Shown here: in pieces, positions 62,588-64,000 of the stretch | Layout: each line of letters begins with the position of its first letter | Position numbering within the stretch: position 1 is the first letter of the stretch | Origin: Caballeronia concitans | Lineage (GTDB): Bacteria; Pseudomonadota; Gammaproteobacteria; Burkholderiales; Burkholderiaceae | Assembly (NCBI RefSeq): GCF_001544615.1 | Contig: NZ_FCNV02000001.1 | Location: 1 to 64,000 of the forward strand | DNA length: 64,000 bases | Direction: 5' to 3' | Program-made: the position numbers and the translations under genes | The notes under the pieces: model-generated | Database searches by the model: none | The model's input: the letters and a program-made list of their open reading frames with translations, nothing else | What the model was told of the DNA's origin: nothing

Positions 62588-63829
62588 TTAAGAAGCACCA
62601 AAAACAGCGTCGTGCACGGCCGCAACCCGTGCCTCATGTACAGCATCCTTGATGCGAGAAGGCTGAGAAGCAAACCGCTGTGCAACAGCCCCCGCATCGA
62701 CTGAACGTGCAGCAACGAGTGCAACCCGTAACCGCTCAGCCTGCGGATAAGGCTGCTCCTCGAGCCCGAGCCGCCCGCGTATATCCGCCAGACAGGCCTG
62801 CAACGCCTCCGCAAACCGCGCCGGCTTACGCAACGCATCGGATCGTTCGAACAAGCGCACGAGCGCCGCCGCGCTCATATCCATCACGCGATGAATATTC
62901 CCATGCTCACGCGCGACGAGCATCGCCAGATCGCGACACTCGTTCGGCACGCGCAACCGCTCAGACAAAGGCTTGAGCAAATCCAGACTTCGCCCCTCAT
63001 GCCCGATATGCCGCGGCAAAACATCGTCCGGCGTCGTCGCCTTGCCGAGATCGTGCGTCAGCGCCGCGAACCGCACCGGCAACGCGAAACCCTGCGACGC
63101 CGCATAGTCGAGCACCATCATCACGTGCACGCCCGTATCCACTTCCGGATGGTAATCGGCACGCTGCGGCACGCCCCACAACGCATCCACCTCGGGAAGA
63201 ATCCGCGCCAGCGCGCCGCAGCCACGCAACACCTCGAACATGCGCGACGGCTTCTTCTCCATCAGCCCGCGCGATACTTCCTGCCACACACGCTCGGGCA
63301 CGAGCGCATCGACCTCGCCCGCTTCGACCATCTTCTTCATCAACGCCTCGGTCTCCGACGCGACGCGAAAATCCGCAAAACGCGCCGCGAATCGCGCCAG
63401 CCGAAGAATGCGCACCGGATCCTCGATGAACGCATCGCCCACATGCCGGAACAACCTGTTCGCGAGATCGGACTGGCCGTCGTACGGATCGATCACCGGA
63501 CCCGTCAGCTCGCCCGCCGGATTCACCTCGCGCGCCATCGCGTTGATCGTGAGATCGCGCCGCGCCAGATCCTCTTCGAGCGTCACGTCCGGCGAATAAT
63601 AGAACTGGAAGCCGTGATAGCCCGCCGCCGTCTTGCGCTCCGTGCGCGCGAGCGCGTATTCCTCGTGCGTCTGCGGATGCAGGAACACCGGAAAATCCTT
63701 TCCCACCGGCCGATACCCCTGCGCCACCATCTGCTCGGGCGTCGCGCCCACGACCACGTAATCGCGGTCCACCACCGGCATGCCGAGCAACTCGTCGCGG
63801 ATCGCGCCGCCTACCGCGTAGATATTCAT
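62588..63829 (-). CDS. cca: CCA-adding tRNA nucleotidyltransferase (multifunctional)
   Basis: The enzyme builds or repairs the CCA end of tRNAs. The 413-residue class II protein has AVGGAIRDELLG, the metal Asp pair in VVDRDYVVVG, RDLTINAMA, and EDPVRILRLARFAARF. The C-terminal HD phosphohydrolase domain (HVMMVLDYAA..., ALTHDLGKATT) marks the E. coli-like multifunctional form. ATG 63829 overlaps the stop of the GST gene (ATGA). Confidence 0.96.
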   Translation of the reverse strand: MNIYAVGGAIRDELLGMPVVDRDYVVVGATPEQMVAQGYRPVGKDFPVFLHPQTHEEYALARTERKTAAGYHGFQFYYSPDVTLEEDLARRDLTINAMAREVNPAGELTGPVIDPYDGQSDLANRLFRHVGDAFIEDPVRILRLARFAARFADFRVASETEALMKKMVEAGEVDALVPERVWQEVSRGLMEKKPSRMFEVLRGCGALARILPEVDALWGVPQRADYHPEVDTGVHVMMVLDYAASQGFALPVRFAALTHDLGKATTPDDVLPRHIGHEGRSLDLLKPLSERLRVPNECRDLAMLVAREHGNIHRVMDMSAAALVRLFERSDALRKPARFAEALQACLADIRGRLGLEEQPYPQAERLRVALVAARSVDAGAVAQRFASQPSRIKDAVHEARVAAVHDAVFGAS

Positions 63830-64000
63830 CGCGCGCTTTCCTTGCGGGCATCGTCGATCCACGCAGTCACCGCCGGCAGTTGCGTCATCCGGTTCGCATA
63901 CGCGCGCGATGTCTCGCTCAACGCCGGCTCATACGAGTTGAAGCGCATGACGACAGGCGCATACATCGCGTCCGCGATGCAGAAATCGCCGAACAGAAAC
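63826..64000 (-). CDS. Glutathione S-transferase, C-terminal end only (cut by window edge)
   Basis: The last 57 residues, beginning FLFGDFCIADAMYAPVVMRF, match the C-terminal helical domain of GST-family proteins, where the FSIADAMYAPV helix carries the conserved N-capping Asp. The stop overlaps the cca start by 4 bases, suggesting one transcript. The start and the thioredoxin-like domain lie beyond the right edge. Confidence 0.85.
   Translation of the reverse strand, partial: FLFGDFCIADAMYAPVVMRFNSYEPALSETSRAYANRMTQLPAVTAWIDDARKESAR

Overview
The window comes from a GC-rich betaproteobacterial chromosome. Gene content and style (paaABCDE with a TetR-type PaaR, the HppD plus fused indolepyruvate oxidoreductase pair, HiPIP, and a 16S leader with a Burkholderia-like sequence) point to Burkholderia sensu lato, for example Caballeronia or Paraburkholderia. 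This is a judgement from remembered gene families; no database was searched.

Layout. 1-400: 5' leader, boxA and a strong promoter of an rRNA operon that leaves the window to the left on the minus strand. 401-5949: secreted SGNH hydrolase, methyltransferase, flavoprotein and MFS transporter. 6061-11414: phenylacetyl-CoA epoxidase operon paaABCDE behind a palindromic operator, then a DUF1835 gene and paaR. 11617-18316: GNAT protein, Lrp-family regulator divergent from hppD, a small secreted protein and a 1192-residue indolepyruvate ferredoxin oxidoreductase. Together these two blocks could serve phenylalanine, tyrosine and phenylacetate breakdown. 18367-19786: an AT-richer stretch with a lone RelA/SpoT-domain protein. 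19950-31880: malic enzyme, autotransporter, pyrE, response regulators, PEBP protein, flavodoxin, argC and LysE exporter. 31966-45238: mixed housekeeping and stress genes (Mut7-C protein, HiPIP, AAA ATPase, AlkB, RidA, MgtC, ArsC, cupins, DUF72) and several small secreted proteins. 45246-50924: a D-glucarate/galactarate pathway (GudD, transporter, GarR-like reductase, GarL-like aldolase) with a divergent GntR/FadR-type regulator. 50925-54909: an accessory insert, about 740 bases without a convincing gene followed by a two-gene Hachiman-type anti-phage system (hamA, hamB), lying directly beyond the 3' end of glmS. 54910-64000: glmS, glmU, ttcA, folB, a pteridine-reductase-like SDR, a MidA-type methyltransferase, DUF2905, a long inverted repeat, cca and the end of a glutathione S-transferase gene.

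The most notable items are the HamA/HamB pair and its position at the classical Tn7 target side of glmS, the orphan RelA/SpoT protein in foreign-looking DNA, a 650-base inverted repeat between convergent genes, a frameshifted GGDEF remnant beside mgtC, and repeated operator-like words around the glucarate genes. No tRNA, CRISPR array, transposase, integrase or replication origin was recognised.
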